Part shown: positions 50,193-62,381 of the stretch, one piece after another | How positions within the stretch are numbered: position 1 is the stretch's first letter | Layout: every line of letters starts with the position of its first letter | Origin: Pedinophyceae sp. YPF-701 | Taxonomy: Eukaryota; Chlorophyta; Pedinophyceae | NCBI GenBank assembly: GCA_916048055.1 | Contig: CAJZHL010000002.1 | Coordinates: 620,001-684,000 of the forward strand | DNA length: 64,000 nt | Reading direction: 5' to 3' | The notes under the pieces: model-generated | What the model was told of the DNA's origin: nothing | Seen by the model: the letters and a program-made list of their open reading frames with translations, nothing else | Database searches by the model: none | Translations under genes and position numbers: made by a program

Positions 50193-52579
50193 TCGGACGT
50201 GTACGTGGACGGAGGCACGCAGCCACGACACCTGATCGTCTTCGCGAACGGCCTCTTCGGCTCCCCGGCGAACTGGGACTTCATGGTGGACTCGGTGATG
50301 CGCAGCATGAAGGACAAGCAGCCGTTTGCGCACTGTGTACTGCACAAGTCGCAGGTCCGCACTTGTGCCCTCGCTCCTGCGCGGACGCACCCGCGCCGCC
50401 TGTCTGACACACCGTCGCTGTCCCGGCGACCTGCTCGTCGGGATCGCTGTGGCCCGGCGCGCCTGCACCGTGTGTGCAACATGCCGTGACTCGCGCCCGG
50501 GGGTGGCGTTGCGGTGCAGGAGAACGCGCTGCTGCGGACGTTCGACGGGATCGACGTGTGCGGCGAGCGCCTGGCGCGCGAGATTCGGTTCGAGGTAGAA
50601 AGAAACCCAACCCTCAAGAAGATTTCTCTGATTGGGCACTCCATGGGGGGGTTGATCGCGCGGTACGCCGCCGGCAAGCTGTACGACCCGCAGACGGGCC
50701 TGATCGCGGGCCTCAAGCCCATGCATTACGTTTCGATGGCGACGCCGCACCTGGGCGTCGCGGGCGAGGAGGGAGAGAACAGGTGAGGGGCGAGCTGCGC
50801 CCATCTCATACGTAGGCGTCGCGGGGACAGCAAGCCACCGAATTTCGTTTACACCGCGACGCCTGGGCAGCACAGTTCGATGCCATTGCTTGTCTCTCGC
50901 GTCGTAGCACGCAACGCTGCGCTGGCAACACAAATTGAAACACGCCCTCCATGTGCCGTCTCGCGCGCAGCGTGCCGTTCATCGACTGGTCCGAGGTGCT
51001 TCCGAAGGGTCCCCAGATCGGCAAGCTCCGCCCGTGGGACCTCACGAGGTTCCTTCGAGACAACGCGGCGCCGGTGACGACGCTCGCGCTGGGCCGCACG
51101 GGCGCGCAGCTGTTCCTCGAGGACGGCGACGCCGCGGACCGCGCGCGCCAGAACGAGCCGGGCGCGCTGGCCGCTGCGATGCAGTACCGCGCGAAGCTCG
51201 GGGGGTGGTCTACGGGACTCCCCCCCGAGCTGGAGATGTCCCGCGCGGCCGCGAACGCGTGCGCTGGCGACGACGGCGCGGCGCAGGGCAACGGCCGCAG
51301 CGCGAGGGAGGTCGCGGGCGCCGGCCCGGAGCCGCCCGGCGCGACCAACGGCAGCAGGGGGGCGGGCGCGCCGAAACCGCCGCCAGGCATGGAGCGGCTC
51401 GGTGCGGAGCCGGACGGGTCGACGGTGACGCTCGCGGACATGCCGCTGGTGTATCGCATGGCGTTCGACGTCCCGGAGCGGCGTGAGTACTTCATTTCCG
51501 CACTCAAGGTGACCCACATTATCACCAAACCATGATTGAATTTATACACTTCAAACGGAAAGCTCAAACGAACCACGGACACGCGAGCCACGGACACGCG
51601 AGCCGTTGCGCGCTTGCTGAGACAGTGCATGCACAGCGAGCTCCTGCGTGGCTTTCTTGCGCTACAACCAGCCTGCGCTGGCTTGTTCTGCGCGGCGGCC
51701 CCCTGAAGTGCGGCGCGCGTGTCCTGGCTGTGCAGGCGTTCAAGTCACGCACGTGCTACGCGAACGTCGACCTCGACCACCTGGTGTCCTGGCCGAACTC
51801 GTCCCTGCGCGCCAGCAACGCCCTCCCCGCGTACGACCCCGAGCGCCTGCGCGAGGCGCGCGGCGTGGTCCACGCAGACCCGCTGCCGTGCGCATGGGAC
51901 GGCGAGCTGTCGCGCAGGGAGGCCCGGGCAGCAGCGGAGGCTGCGCGACGGGCTGCCCCCAACAGCGCGGAGGCGGTGCGCATCGCCATGAGGGGGTCTA
52001 GGTATCCAGAGGTGCCGGAGGGGGGGGGTTTCAGCTGCGGCCGGACGCGGAGGAGACGGAGGAGGGTCGGAGCGGTTCGGTGCTGGAGCGCACAGACACG
52101 GTGGAGGACCCGTCAGACGGCATGGAGCTGGTACCCCCCCGGGGGTGTTCCGTGTCGATAATGCGCCGGCGCGCGCTGCACCGACTGCAGCAGCTGCCGT
52201 GGCGGAGGATCGACGTCGCGTTCGGCGGCACGACGATCCCCGTGTTGGCGCACATGCACATCCAGGCACGAGCACACGCTGCCCGCACGCGCACGGCGCA
52301 TTTTCTCTCCGGCGTGTTATTATATCTCTGTGTTGCTCACGTGCGTTGGAATACTTGCCAGATGACTCAAGGGCTCCTTCCCTGCTTGTGCCGCAGGTGA
52401 CGCGGAAAGTGATGAACTCCGAGGGCGCTGCGGTACCCGCGCATGTGGCGCAGCAGCTGGCGCTGATGGAGGAGACGTTGCGTGCGGCCGAGGACGAGGC
52501 CGTGGTGACGCAAGACAACGACGCCGCGCAGGCCCCGGAGAACGCGCAGGCGCCAGCGGGTGAGAGGTCGCGACCGTGA
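50193..52579 (+). CDS. DUF676 family alpha/beta hydrolase (lipase-like), N terminus unresolved
   Basis: Putative serine esterase or lipase of the DUF676 group. Exons 50193-50354, 50520-50782, 50971-51508, 51736-52265 and 52397-52579 are in phase except for one break. The oxyanion region is HLIVFANGLFGSPANWDF, the nucleophile elbow GHSMGG (Ser near 50640), and the downstream blocks ATPHLGVAG, GRTGAQLFL, FKSRTCYANVDLDHLVSW and LPWRRIDVAF match plant family members in order. Inside exon 4 the frame changes at a run of nine guanines (52020-52028): one more G would restore it, joining MRGSRYPEVPEGG to LRPDAEETEEG. The last intron appears to have a GC donor (ATCCAG|GCACGA). A Gly/Pro-rich insert lies at 51270-51400. 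The upstream exon is not settled. Family assignment is firm; substrate unknown. Confidence 0.82.
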
Positions 52580-52849
52580 TGTGACGCGCTCGCAGCCCGA
52601 ACAACAAACATCGAGCAGCGGACGAGGCGCTCTCGTTTCGCATTTGCTGACCGGACTGTTGGCTGACCTACAGGCATCCCATACTCAGAGGGCTGTATTC
52701 CTCTGCCTCCTTCGCTCACACGGATGCGACCGCGCTCGCCTGAGCCACAATCATACGCGTTCCATAGACATTGATTGGGACTCAAGGGCCCGCAAAGGGT
52801 TGGATGTTCTCATGCATGCGTTGGCCCACACTCGCATCGCACCGGAGCC

Positions 52850-55800
52850 TCACGGCAACGCTCGGCGAGGGTGGCCGGCCCGAGCGCGTGCGCGGCCACT
52901 CGTGGGCGTGCCGGCGCACTTGGCCGCCTCGCCATGTTGCGCGTCGCCGTGCGCTTCCTCATGGCCGTGCGCTGCGGGCCCGTCGCCGCGCGCGTCAGCG
53001 CGGTACCTGTCGAGTGGGAGCGTTGGAGGAGCTCCGCCGTACGGCTCCCACGCCCGGAACGACAGACTCTGAGACGTCGGCGTCGATGGCAACTGAGGAA
53101 CCATGTCTTGCCGCGGCACCGGCTTGGGCTCTGCCCGCGGCGAGCGCTGAAACTCGTGCGCCGGCGACGACGGCACGGAGCGGCTCGCGACATGAAGCCG
53201 CGCCAGCGTCGCCGGCCCCAGGAGCGACTCCGTCGGGTCTGACAGCGACCGACGCTGCTCATACTGCAGCGGACCAGGCCCGGCCGGCGGCGGCCCGTCG
53301 CGGGCCGCCCGAGGACCGACGCCGCACGCCGTCCCTCCGGCGACGTGCGCCATGGGCCGCTGCCCTGCGACCCGCACGGAGGTCTCGAACGGGCTCGGGG
53401 TGCCGTTGGCGGCAGGAGGAATCGCGTCGACGTCGACGACGCGCACGGTCGGCGAGCCGCCGCTCGCCGGCTCGTTGGGGCCACGCTCGCCATCCACAGA
53501 GCCCCCGGCGCGCTGCGGCGCCCGCGAGCCACGCCCGGCCCTCACGCTCTCGCCTTTCGGGGCTGCGGCTCTGGGCGGCGCGGACCCCGCCGCCGCGAGA
53601 CTGACGGGCGATGCTGGGGCGCCGAGGGCTCCCTGCGGCACGGGGCCGATGAGCGGCTGTGCCGCTGGGACCGCCATGCCGTGGTTGTACGCGGCGACGG
53701 CAGCCATGGCCACGGCGCGCCATCGCTCGCTGAGCTGGCACGCAAGGTGCCGCGCCTGCTGCCCCGGGTGTCGCTGCAGCCACGACACCGGCACTGAGAT
53801 GCGGGACGCCTCGTGGAGCGTCAGGCACGGCTCGTGCACCTCCAGCCGCCGCAGCGCCTCCAGGATGAGCACGCCCTGCTCGAAGAGACGCTGAGCGGAC
53901 CGGAACTCGCTGCCGGAGAGCGCGCCGGGGGAGTCCTGCGACGACGGTCCCGCGGGGCGTGCCCGGGGCGAGGAGGGGGCGGATCCCTCGGGCGCCGGGA
54001 GAGTACAGCCGGGCACCTGCGACCGAGAAAGACGACAGCAAGTGGTTGATCATCAGTATCAAGGACGGAGCAGAAGGCCGTGTGCGGGAATCCGTCATCG
54101 GGGCGGGTGCTGCAGCACGAGCGATGCGCTGCACGCGGCGGCGTGCTCGCGTCCGTGCGCGGGTCGGTCGCTGCCGCTGCGTCTGTCAGCATCTTTCCCA
54201 GAAGCATACAACGACAACACCGAGCCGCTCGCATCCGCAACGTGTGTTCAACGCCGTGCGCGAGCTGGCTGACAGCGGTGCACGACGCACCTGCAGCGCG
54301 GCCATCTCCTGCAGCTTCTTGGCCCACGCCATCATGCGCTCGACAACGTCGTCGGAGTGAGTCCCTGTCGCCCAGTGCACGAGCTGCTGCGGCGTCAGCG
54401 CTGACAGGCCCTGCTCGTGCAGCTCGTCGTGCGCCTCCTGAGGAGGTTCCGGCGCGCCGTGCTCCTCCTCTGCCTGCGCAACCGCCTGCATCGCAGACGA
54501 CATGCAGGTGTGTTTGACAGACTGCGTAGTCTGCTCAGGGGGGGAGTCGCGCTCGACCGTGCTGCAACGCACGTCGCTCGCCCTGTGTCAGCTCTACCAG
54601 GCAGCCCCGACAGCGAGCTCGCAGGACTGCCGCAGCTGTGGTCAGGCCGAGGCGCGTCGCGACGCCGTCTGCTCGCCGCACCAAGCCTACCTGCAACTGC
54701 GCCACGCGCTCGACCGTCGGCGATGCGCCGGGCGCGCCTACGTCCGCATCAAGCGCCTGACGCTTCGCCGGCGGCTCGTCGTCCGCGGCGCGCTCCTGCG
54801 ACCAGTCGTGCTCCTCCCCTGCCGCCCCCGGCGCTACCTCGGGGCTGGGCGCGGGCAGGGCGAAGATCTCTGGGAGGCCGACGAGAGCCCCGAGCCAGAT
54901 CTCCACGGAGGTCCCGTTGTCGAACGTCCAGCCGCCGAACTCGGGCTGCGCTTTGTAGCAGTACACCCTGTTCTTCTTCGGCCCGTCCTGCGCGACATTC
55001 GCAACAAAAGCAGAGTCTCTGGCTCTCCTGTTCCTCTGTGCCACGAACGCAACCACTTCCTTCGATCAGCCCGCTCGAGGTCGTCATGATCTGACGTCTA
55101 GAATGCGACACTTTGATATAAATGTAAATGATATGAGTCGTGCCGCACCTGTCCGACAACGGCGAGCAGCTCCACGCCGCCCTTGGACTCGTCGACCAGC
55201 CAGAAGCGGCGGTAGTTCCGTCCGTCGGAGAACTTGCCCCGGTCCACGCGGAACGCCCGGAAGTCCCCCCGGACGGGGATCGTCGGCAGCGGGGGCAGCC
55301 AGCGCGACCGCAGCGCCGCCGGCTGCCTGATGATGCTGTGCACGTCGTACCTGCGTCCGCAATCACGCGCGTGCTCCGCGTTTCGCGGACACGCACACAC
55401 GCGGACACGCATCGCACGTATCATAGACATCGACGACGTTTGATCTCACGGGCCGGGACGTGCCTCGGGAGGACGAGGCCTTGGCGCTCGTGCGCGGTGA
55501 GCTCCCGCGCCGCGCCTTGTGTCGCGAGGAAGGCGAGCAGCGCCGCCTCCGTCGGCCACGTCAGGGGCGCCTTGTTGCCGGCCTGGTTCCCGGGCACCAG
55601 CTCGTACGACACGAAGATGCCCGAATGAGGCGGGTCGCGCTTCTTGCGGCGCTCCTGCAGGGAGAATAGTGCTGACTACGGTGAAATCGACGCGCAGGAA
55701 GCTGTGTCGCGGCCGTACGGGACCATGTGCGGTGGGTTTGACGAGGGGACCGTGCTGCGACGCACGCGCGCGGACGCGACGCGAGGTTGTGGTCGCGCAA

Positions 55801-56086
55801 GCGTAATCGGAAGGAGCTTTGACCATGCAGCGACGAAGCGTCTCCGCGGTGTGCTCGCGCTTCGGCAGAGACGGCGGTTGTCTGCAGAAGAGGTTGGCTC
55901 CGTCCGCGCTGTCCGGGGGAAGAGCGCGCTCACCATCGCGAAGAGCACCGACGCTCGAGAGCTTGTCTCGACGCAGAAGTACAGCACGAGCTCCGTGTGC
56001 GTCAGTGCGTCGACGAGGGTCCTCTTGAAATATCCGTCAAAACGCGCCGTGGCCGCCTGCCCGGTCTTCTTGCGCCGCCCGACCAT
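52850..56086 (-). CDS. Nuclear protein with TFIIS N-terminal (LW) domain
   Basis: Six exons (56086-55934, 55654-55464, 55350-55149, 54987-54691, 54521-54291, 54016-52850) join in phase to 746 residues. A region at about residues 385-430 (GVLILEALRRLEVHEPCL ... ISVPVSWLQRHPG ... ARHLACQLSERWRAVA) has the pattern of the TFIIS N-terminal/Med26 domain, which docks onto transcription elongation factors. The N terminus (MVGRRKKTGQAATARFDGYF) is basic. The central part, with RYDVHSIIRQP, FRAFRVDRGKFSDGRNYRRFWLVDE and FGGWTFDNGTSVEIWLG, looks folded but I do not recognise it. The C-terminal 300 residues are Pro/Ala/Ser-rich and probably disordered. The second intron uses a GC donor (CCGAG|GCACGT), the only one giving the right phase. 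Probably a transcription or chromatin factor. Confidence 0.75.
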
Positions 56087-56712
56087 CGCTGCACTGCGGA
56101 TAGGCCGGACCGCGCGTGCCTGCGAAGCGCGGAGCAGACGGCATTTCCTTGCAACGACATCTTTTCAGTTCCAGCGCCGCAAGTGGCCGTTTGCAGCCGT
56201 TCACGGCGCGGCGAGGCCGCCGTCGCGCCGCACTACAACGATGATAAATCGATCTTTGCGCCGACGTCGCATTTCACGCAGGGCCACGTCGGTAGCGGCC
56301 CACGCGACCTCGTGTCAAGCCCTCCCACCTTCGGGAAACTTGAAGCCCGCGCAGCGCCCCAGAACACCCCACTCGCGCTCCAGCGAGCTTCGATACGCTC
56401 AACCTGACGACGAACGACACGGTACACGCAACTTCACTTCGTACGCCTGTCTTCGCGACCGCACAGACACCGCGGGGGGTCTACTGAGCCCGCAGCTTGT
56501 TGCGCCTCTGAGCGCGCACCGCGGCACAGAACACCGGCGTGTTGGACGCACGTAGTCGCCACATCGTAGTCGGCAGAGCCGGGGTCCACCCGGAGCCAGC
56601 GCCGCGTCGCGGTGGCTCAGGAACACCGGGCGCTGCGAGCAGGGCCGTGTGAGAGCGCCCGGCGGGGCCGCCGCGCCCTTCCTGTGGCCGCGCACCGTCA
56701 TAGACAGGCAGG
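56087..56712. other. Intergenic region between divergent genes
   Basis: About 625 bp between the starts of the TFIIS-N gene (minus) and the CLEC16A homologue (plus), presumably containing both promoters. Somewhat less GC-rich than the flanking genes. No gene or repeat is supported. Confidence 0.45.
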
Positions 56713-59700
56713 ATGTCTTCGTGGTGGACGTCTCTGTTCGGCTCGGCGCAGGGGAAGGGCAACCGCTTCTCGCTGGAGGAGCTCCAGAGGCTGCACCAGG
56801 TGCGTCGCGTGCTGGCAGGGCGGGCTCGGTCGAGGTTCGGCGCCGCGCGTGCTCACCACACCGACGCCGCGCCGGCGGTCGAGGCCGGTCCCGCGCGCAC
56901 GTGTCCCGGCGGGGCGGGAAGCTATGGTGCTCCGGTGGCCTTGTCGCGTCTCGCGGCGTCCAGCATCGGTGTTCTCGCCTCGTGCGGACTCCCTGTGCTG
57001 GGCGCAGTCTCCAACGTGCGGTCGCCGCGGACGTTGGGCGGGCAGAGGTCCACCGCGCTCGCCGTTGCGGGGCGCGAGTGCTCCGCAGCGCTCACGGTTT
57101 CGTGTCCTGGCGCTGCCGCAAGTGCCTGTACTCCGGACTGGAGCCCGCCCGCAGCACAGGAGCCACGTGGTCTCACGATGCGTGTGCGAGTTCGCGCGCC
57201 AGGCTCGCTGAGCGCGTCAGCGTGGCCTCGGGCTTGTCTGCACGTCAGTTCGCCCGCGAACCGACCGTTTCTCGGGGATTTCTTCCCATGTTTGACCGCG
57301 CAGGTGCTGATGAAGAACCCGACAGTCACGGAGGCGAACCAGGACGTCCTGGTCGAGACGCTCAGGAGCACCGCGGAGCTCATGATCTGGGGAGACCAAC
57401 ACAACGCCGCTCTCTTCGACTACTTCCTCGAGCACAATATGCTGGCGCACTTCCACTCCATCCTCTCACAGGTACGCAGCGCCCTACGCGCACGACGGCC
57501 CGTACTAGGCCCGTTCGCGCTGTAGCGAGTCGGTCCTGCCCGCGCCTCCCCAGGCCGCGCTGTGGCGTCGCCCCGGTCGGAACGCCCGCCGCGCACCGCG
57601 CAAACAGCGTCGTGTGCCCTGGTCTTCATACGCGGCGACCTAGACGATCAGTTGGCGGCCGGAACCCGGCCCGGCGAGTTTTCTGGCTGCATCGACTTGG
57701 GAGGGAGCGATCTGACCGCCCGCGTCGCCGCCGCCTGCCCTGCAGAGGTCGAACCAGCGGCACAACAACCTGGTCAAGCAGGTGCTGCAGACGCTGGCCA
57801 TCATGATCCAGAACATCCGCAGCGAACACTCCTTGTTCTTCCTGTTCTCAAACAACCACTTAAACCATATCATCGGGTGCGCACATACCCCCTATCACGC
57901 TCCCGCACTCCACCGCGACGATACCCGCCCCCCGCGACTCCCCCTCGCACACCACGCGCCCCAACCACTCCCCCACTCGCACACACATCACGTTTCTGAA
58001 ACTCCCCCCCCCGCCGCGCAGGCTGACGTTCGACTTCCAGGATGAGGAGCTCCTCGGATTCTACATATCCCTCCTCAAGACGATCTCCCTGAAGCTCACC
58101 GAGAACACCGTCCAGGCACGCCCCGACAGCCGCTCAAGCAAGGCTGCCACCCCCCGCCCGCCCGCCCCTCCGACCCACCGCGACCCCCGCTCCCCGCCGC
58201 GCAGTTCTTCTTCAACAGCGGCGCCTCGCCGCACTCCCCGCACGCCGCCCGCAAACCCCACGCGCCGGCCATCTTCCCGCCCGGCGGCGGCGCAAGCGCC
58301 ACCGACACGGAGGACGCCCGGCGCTTCCCGCTGTACTCGCGCGGCTCGGCGCTCTTCGACCACCCCGAGTCCATGGTCCGCGCCGCGGTCCGCACGCTCA
58401 CGCTCCAGGTCTTCCGCCTCCGCGACGACGGTCTGTCGCGCTTCGTGGCCCGACACGCGGCGGGGGAGTTTTTCCCCCAGCTCGCGGCGTACCTCGCCGG
58501 GCAGGCCGTGGCGCTCGACGGCGCGCTGGCGGCGGCCGCGGCGCGCGGCGCGGAGCGCGAGGGCCGCGTCGACGACCTCCTGGCGGAGCTCGAGGACGTG
58601 GTGGTGTATTGCAACGACGTGCTGAGTCAGGCGACCGAGGAGGTCGGGCGGGCGCTGCGCGCGGCGCTGTGGCGGGAGCTTGCCGGGCCGGTGCTGTTCT
58701 GGCCGCTGCTCGCGCGCGAGCAGGACGGCGCGGAGCCGCCCGCGGGAAGCACGACGTGGCGGCGCGGGGACGTGCCCGCGGTGCGGCCCGCGACGGCGAT
58801 GTACGTCCTCGAGCGGCTCCTGCAGTCCCTCACGGACCCAGGCCTCCTCAACGCGCTCGCTTGCTCGCTCCTCCTCGGGCACCACACCATCACGTACCTC
58901 CTGCTCAACCGACACAACGCGCTCGACTTATACCCCCCCCGGGGGACCGCGGACCAGCAGGCGGCGCACAAGCCCTTCGAGTGCTACCGCGCGCTCCTCG
59001 ACGCGCTCGGGAGCGGCAACCGCTTGCACTCCGCGGGCGCGACACGGGTGCTCGTGGCCTTGCTGCGCAACACCCAGGTGGACACGGATCTCCTCGACAC
59101 CGCGCGGCTGCTGCCGCAGCGCATGAAGAAGACGCGGGACCTCATCCACATGCTGCAGAACCGGTCGCACGGCGCGCGGTCGCTCGTGCCGAGCGAGCCG
59201 AGTCAGGGCAGCCGCGTGTCGGGGGAGGGGGGTCGCGAGGGGTCGTACGGGCGGAGCGAGTACTCCGGGGAGGGCGAGGGCGGCGACGACGTGGGGCCGA
59301 TGCCGCGGCAGAGCATGGACGTCGACGCGCTGCTCGGCGCGGTCGTGCACATGCACCTCGACGTGTCGTCGCAAAAGTCCGGTCAGGGGGGGGGTGTCGA
59401 CGGCGGCGCGGCGGACGCGGCGTCGAGCGGGGACGAGGGCGAGAAGCCCGCGGACGGCGCGCGCAAGCCGCGCACGAAGCTCAGCGGGACATCCCCGGGG
59501 GAGTCGATCGTGGGGGACTTATTCAAACTCCTCGGGGGGGACTTGCCCTGCCACCAGCTGGCGCTCGTGGGGTGGCTGCTGCGGCAGCTGCTCACGGCGA
59601 GCAAGGGCGGGCGCGGGCGGTCGAAGATGGGCGACGAGCAGCGCGCCTGGCTCGACGAGGCCGTGCCGCGCGCTGCCGACGACGTGGGGCGCGAGGTGGA

Positions 59701-60646
59701 GGAGGGGCTCTACGGCGACGCGGTGCCGCTGATGGTGCACCTGACGTGGCGGCCGTGCCGGCTGCGCGTCGTCTCGCCGGCGCTCCCGGGCACGTCCGAG
59801 AGCCTCCTCCTCCCGGTGTCGGGCGCGGGGGGGGGGGCAAGCGGGAAGGAGGGGAGTCGACGAGGGAGCCGGCGCAGCGGGTCGGCGGGGCGGAACGCGA
59901 GCCGGAACGGCACGGACCAGCAGGCGGGGCTCGTCGAGCGGTGCACGCAGCGCGTGCAGGCCCTCGTCACGCTGGCGCAGGTCCACCAGCTGCTCAGCTG
60001 GGGGCGCGTGCGCCTCGAGGCCCCGCTCGCGGGCACGCCGTCGGTCCCGCGGCCGGACCTGCGCGAGGGCGTGGAGGTTCCGCTCGCGAACCTCTCTCCA
60101 CTGAAGTGCAAGGTCTCGTTCGAGCCTAGCGTGGAGCAGGGCGTGCTCTTGTTCACGGCGGGGCTCGCCGTGCAGCCGGGGATGGCGCTGGTCGACGCGC
60201 CGCTGACGGTGCTCGCGGCGCCGTCGCAGAGCCGCGCGGACTGCGGGCGCATCCTGTGCACTGCGCCCGTGCTTGGGTGCCGCGCCGAGGTGGACCGCGG
60301 ACATCCCAGCTGGCTGCACCTGGGCGTGCGGCCGCCGCTGCGGCACGTGGCGCGCGCGCTGAACCACGCGCTGTCGTCGCCGTCGGGCCACGTGAAGCTG
60401 CGGCGGGACTTCCTGGCCGACGGGCACTGGGTGTTGGCGTTCGGGGGCAAGGGCGAGGCGGCGGCGGCGGTGGGCAAGATCGCGGACCACGGGCGGCTGG
60501 TGCGCGGGGCGCTGCGGGAGCTGCTCGCGCCGCTGCTGCGCGTGGAGAGGTACGCGGGGTGGGGCAGGGAGGCGAGTCAGGCGCGGGTGTCGCAGGACGG
60601 GGACGGGGGCGGGGACTCGTTGAACGGCAACTCGCCGCAGCCGTAG
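56713..60646 (+). CDS. CLEC16A: CLEC16A/TT9 family protein (FPL domain)
   Basis: Homologue of CLEC16A (animals) and TT9/GFS9 (plants), a membrane-associated regulator of endosomal trafficking, autophagy and mitophagy. Exons 56713-56799, 57304-57471, 57746-57876, 58022-58115 and 58205-60646 join to 973 residues. Conserved FPL-domain blocks occur in order: RFSLEELQRLHQ, NPTVTEANQDVLVETLRSTAELMIWGDQ, QTLAIMIQNI, LFFLFSNNHLNHIIG, DFQDEELLGFYISLLKTISLKL, FFFNSG and FDHPESMVRAAVRTLTLQVF. The last gap uses a GC donor (ACCGTCCAG|GCACGC), which gives TENTVQFFFNSG. The second half has Gly/Ser-rich low-complexity stretches, then GILFTAGLAVQPG-like and SPSGHVKLRRDFLADGH segments resembling the C-terminal domain of the family. 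The identity of the N-terminal half is firm. Confidence 0.93.
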
Positions 60647-60959
60647 CAGCGCCAGGCGACGAGCACAGGCTCGGCACGCACCGGCTGGGGATGTGAGGTG
60701 CATTCGCAGGGCGCTGGGCGTTGCCCGCCCGACCACGCGCGAGTGCCCCGTGGTACACGGCGCCGCACTGTTCAGGACGCTCGACTCCTTCCTCCGCGCC
60801 CGCGCCGTTCGTTCGTTCTGTCTTGAAGCCCCGCGGGGGCTCCACCGCGTCGTTGCTCTCCGCCACCGCTTTCCCGGTCAACGCGACCTCCGGTCTGGCA
60901 ACACGTTCGTCAGTCTGATCGTTCATTACAACGTGCGCAGAGTCAGCCGCGCGCGGTCG
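60647..60959. other. Convergent intergenic region
   Basis: About 310 bp between the stops of the CLEC16A homologue and the PsbP-domain gene. It contains the second copy of the shared 3'-end element. Nothing else is seen. Confidence 0.5.
60894..60937. promoter_or_regulatory. Shared 3'-end element, copy 2
   Basis: Near-copy of the 36624-36667 segment, ending about 25 bp downstream of the PsbP-gene stop codon. On the minus strand it contains TGTAATGAACGATCAG, with the TGTAA motif used as a polyadenylation signal in green algae. The function is inferred. Confidence 0.35.
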
Positions 60960-62381
60960 TCACGCGCGGAACGACTCCCCCATCTTCCGCAGCTTGGGCT
61001 CCGCGGCCTTCCACTGCTTCTCCGACGCGGTCAGCTTGAAGATCAGGCACCCCTCGTCCTTGACCGTCGTGAACGCCAGAATGTGCGGCTTCCCCGAGAT
61101 CGCCTCGGGCGCGTACAGCTCGTAAAAGTAGTACGTCAGACCGTCCTGCTTGACGACCTTCTGCTCCACGAGCGTGTCGGGGTCGTAGTAGTCGCCCGTG
61201 AGGTACGGCCCGATGCGCGGCGCGAAGTAGTCCGGGTCCCCGATCTCCTCGATCGTCGCACGCGCCGCGGGGGTGAGCTTGCGCAGCGGGCACACGATGA
61301 GCTCGAGGAGGCCGTCCGCGGCGCTCTCGAACTTCACCTCGACCCACGGCTCGTCGCAGCGCGGCTGGCAGTAGTTCCCGGACTGCGTGTTGGAGATGCG
61401 CGACTCGCCCCACGTCGGGGGGAGCGCGAACTGGTACGGCTGGTCCGCGTTGATGATGCCCGCGCGCAGCGCCGGGGTCTTGCTCTTCGAGGGCACGAAA
61501 CGCACGAAGTCGTCGATGCCCGCGGCCGGCAGGTACGTGCCGACTGACTTGTCGATTGCTGCGCAGGCACGGGAGGTGGGGCGGGGCGTTGAGGGGCGTG
61601 GACGCGGAGCGGGCGGCCTCGGTGGCGCGCGCGGTGGTTTGGGGAGCCAGCGGGCGGCGGGGGGCGGGGGCGCGAGGTCCCCGCGCTGCGTGGGGCGCGG
61701 GCGCGGTGGGCGGGCAAGGCGCGAAGACGCGCCGCGTTGTGGGCGTGGATGTGCCGGTGCTGAGCCGATCTCAATGTGAAATGGGTGGGAGAGAGGTGGT
61801 GAGCAGCGGGGTGTGGGAAATCGGTCGGGGGGTGGCCTTGCGGGGAGCGAGAGGCCACGGGAGGTTGGCGAGGCACTGTAGGCAGCAACAGAGGCGCTGC
61901 CGTGCATAGTGGAGGCGTACGACACCGGGACGGGTCTGTCAGGGCGCCCTCTGCTGGTGAAGAACGCGGGGCGCGCACGGGGTGGGGCGAACGAAGACCC
62001 GCGCGCGCTGCGAGGCCTGGACGACGACATCAGTGGCAGGAAGCCATCTGTTCGCCGCGCCGGCGCGCTGGGCGCTCGGCAGGCTCAGATGTCGCCGAGC
62101 GTCGCTATAATCAAATAAGAAATGCGCCGTGCGCGGATCGGGAGCGACGGAGAGCGCGTGCGGGGCCGCCGGGCGACCGGGTCGGTGCTCGCTGGTTGGC
62201 CAGGTCGCTGCGCACCTGCGAAGGCCGGCTTCTCCATGGACAGGAGCGCGGTCAGGCTGGCGCCCGCGAGGAGGGCATCGCGGCGCGAGGGACCCGCTTG
62301 GCACGCGACCGCGCGGCGCTGCGTGCGGGCAGGCGCTACCGTCGCCGAAGCTGGCTTGCTGACACCGGCTGGGACCGACAT
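60960..62381 (-). CDS. PsbP-domain protein, thylakoid lumen
   Basis: Two exons (62381-62216 and 61558-60960, phase 1, split at GCA) encode 254 residues from MSVPAGVSKPAS; an upstream in-frame ATG at 62411 would add ten residues. The presequence is bipartite: a Ser/Ala/Arg-rich stromal transit part, then SRRDALLAGASLTALLSMEKPAFA, a twin-arginine-type lumenal signal ending in AFA. The mature part has the PsbP fold pattern: FALPPTWGESRISN, EVKFESAADGLLELIV, IGDPDYFAPRIGPYLTG and a C-terminal FTTVKDEGCLIFKLTASEKQWKAAEPKLRKMGESF. This is a PPD-type paralogue rather than the oxygen-evolving PsbP itself. It shows that the organism has thylakoids. The intron, about 660 bp, is long for this window. 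Confidence 0.9.
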
